NCBI GenBank assembly: GCA_000179315.1
Contig: ADZZ01000606.1
Span: 1 to 64,000, forward strand
Reading direction: 5' to 3'
Source of the DNA: a delta proteobacterium NaphS2
GTDB lineage: Bacteria > Desulfobacterota > DSM-4660 > Desulfatiglandales > Desulfatiglandaceae
DNA length: 64,000 bases
The notes beneath the pieces were generated by a model. That model did not search any database, was not told the DNA's origin, and saw only the letters and a list, made by a program, of their open reading frames with translations. The position numbers and the translations under genes were made by a program. How positions within the stretch are numbered: the stretch's first letter is position 1; each line of letters opens with the position of its first letter. This document shows positions 61,909 through 64,000 of this stretch, piece after piece.

Positions 61909-64000
61909 ATGAAACTCTTCATTAAGATTCTGCTCTTTCTTTTTTCCATTGTTGTGGTCGTCGGCCTTTGCATTGGCGCCTATTTTGCTTATCTGTGGTC
62001 CAGCAACCTTCCGTACGTGGGTTCCGTCAAAGATTACAGGCCGCCGGTGATCACCCGGATTTATAGCGAGGACGGCCATATCATCGGAAGGCTCTGGGAA
62101 GAGAAACGAACGGTGGTGCCCGTTTCGGAACTGCCCGCGCATTTGATCAACGCTTTTGTCGCCGCGGAAGACGCACGCTTTTTTGAACACCAGGGCGTGG
62201 ATATTCAGGGCATCATCCGCGCATTTTTGAAGAACCTCTCGGCGGGAAAGGTGGAGCAGGGGGGGAGCACCATCACACAACAGGTGACCAAGTCGCTGAT
62301 TCTGAAGAACGTCAGGAAAACCTATCGGCGCAAGGTTCGGGAGGCGATCCTCTCCGTCCAACTGGAAAAATCTTTTTCTAAAGAACATATTCTCTTTCTT
62401 TATCTCAACCAGATCTATCTGGGGCACGGTGCCTACGGCGTGGAAGCTGCGAGCCGGACTTATTTTCACAAACCCGCAAAAGACGTGACACTGGCGGAAG
62501 CTGCGCTTCTCGCGGGACTACCCCAGGCGCCGGCCCGGTATTCACCGGTCGCCCATTTCAAACTGGCCAAGGCCCGGCAGAAATATGTCCTTTCCAGAAT
62601 GTATGAAGAAGGCTTTATCACTGAAGCCGAGCGTGATCAGGCCCTTCAGACCAACCTTGTAATTTATGGGAAAGATACGAACACTTTTGAACGGGCACCC
62701 TATTTCACTGAACATGTGCGGCGCTATCTGCTGGCAAAATACGGCAAAGATCTCCTTTATCGCGGTGGGTTGAAGGTTTACACCACCCTGGACCTCAAAA
62801 TGCAGGTTAAGGGCCGTGAGGCGCTCAGGCGGGGTTTGACGGAGCTGGATAAGCGTGAAGGGTACCGGGGGCCCCTGAAGCATCTCTCGGCGGGAGAGAT
62901 GAAGGATTACAAAGCCAGGGCATTAAAAGACCTCTCCCTTCAGAATCCCAAGGTGGATTCGGTGGTGGAAGGCCTTGTTGTGAAAGTGGACGACAAAGGT
63001 GAAGAAGTCTCGATTCGATTGGGAGAAGCGTTGGCCCGGTTGCCGCTTAAAGAGATGAAATGGGCCAGAAAGCCGGACAAAGATGTTGCATATTATGCCG
63101 CCCGTGTGAGGAAACCCTCTTCCGTGTTGGCAAAAGGCGATGTGGTTCCGGTACGAATCCTGGAAAAATATGGTGATGACAGACCCAAAGAAACAGACGA
63201 CGGGAGAAAAGGAAAGTCCGGAAAAAAGCATGACGGATTTACCTGGCTGGTAGCGTTGGAGCCGGAACCGGCAGCACAGGGGGCGTTGGTCTGTCTGGAT
63301 GCGGAAACAGGGGAAGTCAAAACCATGCTGGGTGGTCGCAGTTTTGATGAGAGCCAGTTTAACCGGGCCATACAATCCCGACGGCAACCCGGTTCCGCTT
63401 TCAAGCCCTTGATCTATTCCGCGGCCATTGATCAGGGGATGACCCCGGTAACCATTATTATGGATTCGCCTTATGTGTCCTCTCCCAATGCCGCCGGGGA
63501 GGTTTGGAAACCGAAAAATTATAAGAAGAAATTCTATGGCCCCACCCTGATCAGGACGGGTCTCGCCAAGAGCAGGAATGTGATAACCGTCAAGATACTC
63601 AACAAAATCGGCGTGGGTTATGCCATAAAATACGCGAGGAAGATGGGGATCGAATCGAATCTGGCCCCGAACCTTTCCCTGGCGCTGGGGTCATCGGGCG
63701 TGTCGCTCATGGAACTGACCCGCTCATACGCTGCCTTTGCCAATGGCGGAATGCTGGTAACGCCTTTCTTTGTCAAACGGATTCTGGATCGTGGCGGGAA
63801 CGTCATTGAAGAGAATCAACCGGCCACCACACCGGTGCTTTCAAGGGAAACAGCCTTTGTCATGACGGACTTGTTGAAGGCCGTCATATCCGAAGGAACC
63901 GGCTGGCGTGTCAGGGCATTGAAACGTCCCGTGGCCGGCAAGACGGGGACGACCAACGATCTTCGGGACGCCTGGTTTATGGGCTATACGCCGGAGTTTG
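61909..64000 (+). CDS. mrcA: Class A penicillin-binding protein PBP1A (partial, runs off window)
   Basis: The ATG at 61909 opens a membrane anchor (FIKILLFLFSIVVVVGLCIG). A GT51 glycosyltransferase domain follows (AFVAAEDARFFEHQGVD with catalytic Glu, then GGSTITQQVTKSL). A PB-type linker is next, and then a transpeptidase domain with SxxK in RQPGSAFKPLIYS, SxN in AKSRNVITVK and KTGT near the window end. It polymerises and cross-links peptidoglycan in the periplasm. About 697 codons are present and the C-terminus lies outside. Start chosen for the signal anchor; no strong ribosome site is seen. Confidence 0.93.
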   Translation, partial: MKLFIKILLFLFSIVVVVGLCIGAYFAYLWSSNLPYVGSVKDYRPPVITRIYSEDGHIIGRLWEEKRTVVPVSELPAHLINAFVAAEDARFFEHQGVDIQGIIRAFLKNLSAGKVEQGGSTITQQVTKSLILKNVRKTYRRKVREAILSVQLEKSFSKEHILFLYLNQIYLGHGAYGVEAASRTYFHKPAKDVTLAEAALLAGLPQAPARYSPVAHFKLAKARQKYVLSRMYEEGFITEAERDQALQTNLVIYGKDTNTFERAPYFTEHVRRYLLAKYGKDLLYRGGLKVYTTLDLKMQVKGREALRRGLTELDKREGYRGPLKHLSAGEMKDYKARALKDLSLQNPKVDSVVEGLVVKVDDKGEEVSIRLGEALARLPLKEMKWARKPDKDVAYYAARVRKPSSVLAKGDVVPVRILEKYGDDRPKETDDGRKGKSGKKHDGFTWLVALEPEPAAQGALVCLDAETGEVKTMLGGRSFDESQFNRAIQSRRQPGSAFKPLIYSAAIDQGMTPVTIIMDSPYVSSPNAAGEVWKPKNYKKKFYGPTLIRTGLAKSRNVITVKILNKIGVGYAIKYARKMGIESNLAPNLSLALGSSGVSLMELTRSYAAFANGGMLVTPFFVKRILDRGGNVIEENQPATTPVLSRETAFVMTDLLKAVISEGTGWRVRALKRPVAGKTGTTNDLRDAWFMGYTPEF

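Overview
This window looks like a Desulfobacterota (former Deltaproteobacteria) chromosome, most plausibly a member of the Desulfobacterales. That is an inference from gene content: an ileS-lspA-lgt run followed by a class A penicillin-binding protein, an H-protein/lipoate-ligase/radical-SAM cluster, a B12-binding radical SAM protein, and a heavy load of insertion sequences. No 16S gene is present to settle it.

The right third (about 45.6-64 kb) is ordinary core chromosome. tRNA-Glu and tRNA-Lys come first. A minus-strand lipoylation cluster follows (radical SAM, a frameshifted lipoate-protein ligase, a GcvH-like protein), then hisD and a ChaN-like lipoprotein. After these are a GNAT protein, uvrC, mgtE, a DHH phosphoesterase and a TIM-barrel isomerase, and finally ileS, lspA, lgt and a PBP1A cut by the window edge.

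The left 45 kb is a mosaic of mobile DNA around a few host genes. Host-like islands (5.1-7.3 and 9.2-12.6 kb) carry an ecotin pseudogene, a methyltransferase, a truncated cupin, HIT, B12-radical SAM and rhodanese-YceI genes. Two IS21-like transposons carry unusual upstream genes. One (1544-4929) has a zinc-ribbon gene, a winged-helix-like gene, istA and istB. The other (37784-45216) has a zinc-ribbon gene, a winged-helix-like gene, a ParB-like gene, istA and istB, and is itself interrupted by a third, conventional IS21 (41269-44216). A second copy of its left end forms the first 786 bases of the window in inverted orientation. Two almost identical IS1634-type elements (13762-15680 and 35230-37148) face each other, each with its own 5-bp target duplication. 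One sits inside an IS1595-type transposase gene and the other inside a small hypothetical gene.

Between the IS1634 copies lies an approximately 17-kb element (about 16-33.2 kb) reading left to right: regulator, excisionase-like HTH, primase-polymerase/SF3 helicase, an iteron-like putative origin split by an insertion sequence, serine recombinase, zinc-ribbon/helicase-C-like protein, small proteins, and a 2435-residue polyvalent protein with ParB-, RadC/JAB- and zincin-like modules. No capsid, tail or conjugation genes are visible. A toxin-antitoxin-SecB-like chaperone operon follows. The two strongest candidates for something undescribed are the IS21-like transposons with conserved accessory genes and this apparently capsid-less replicating element.
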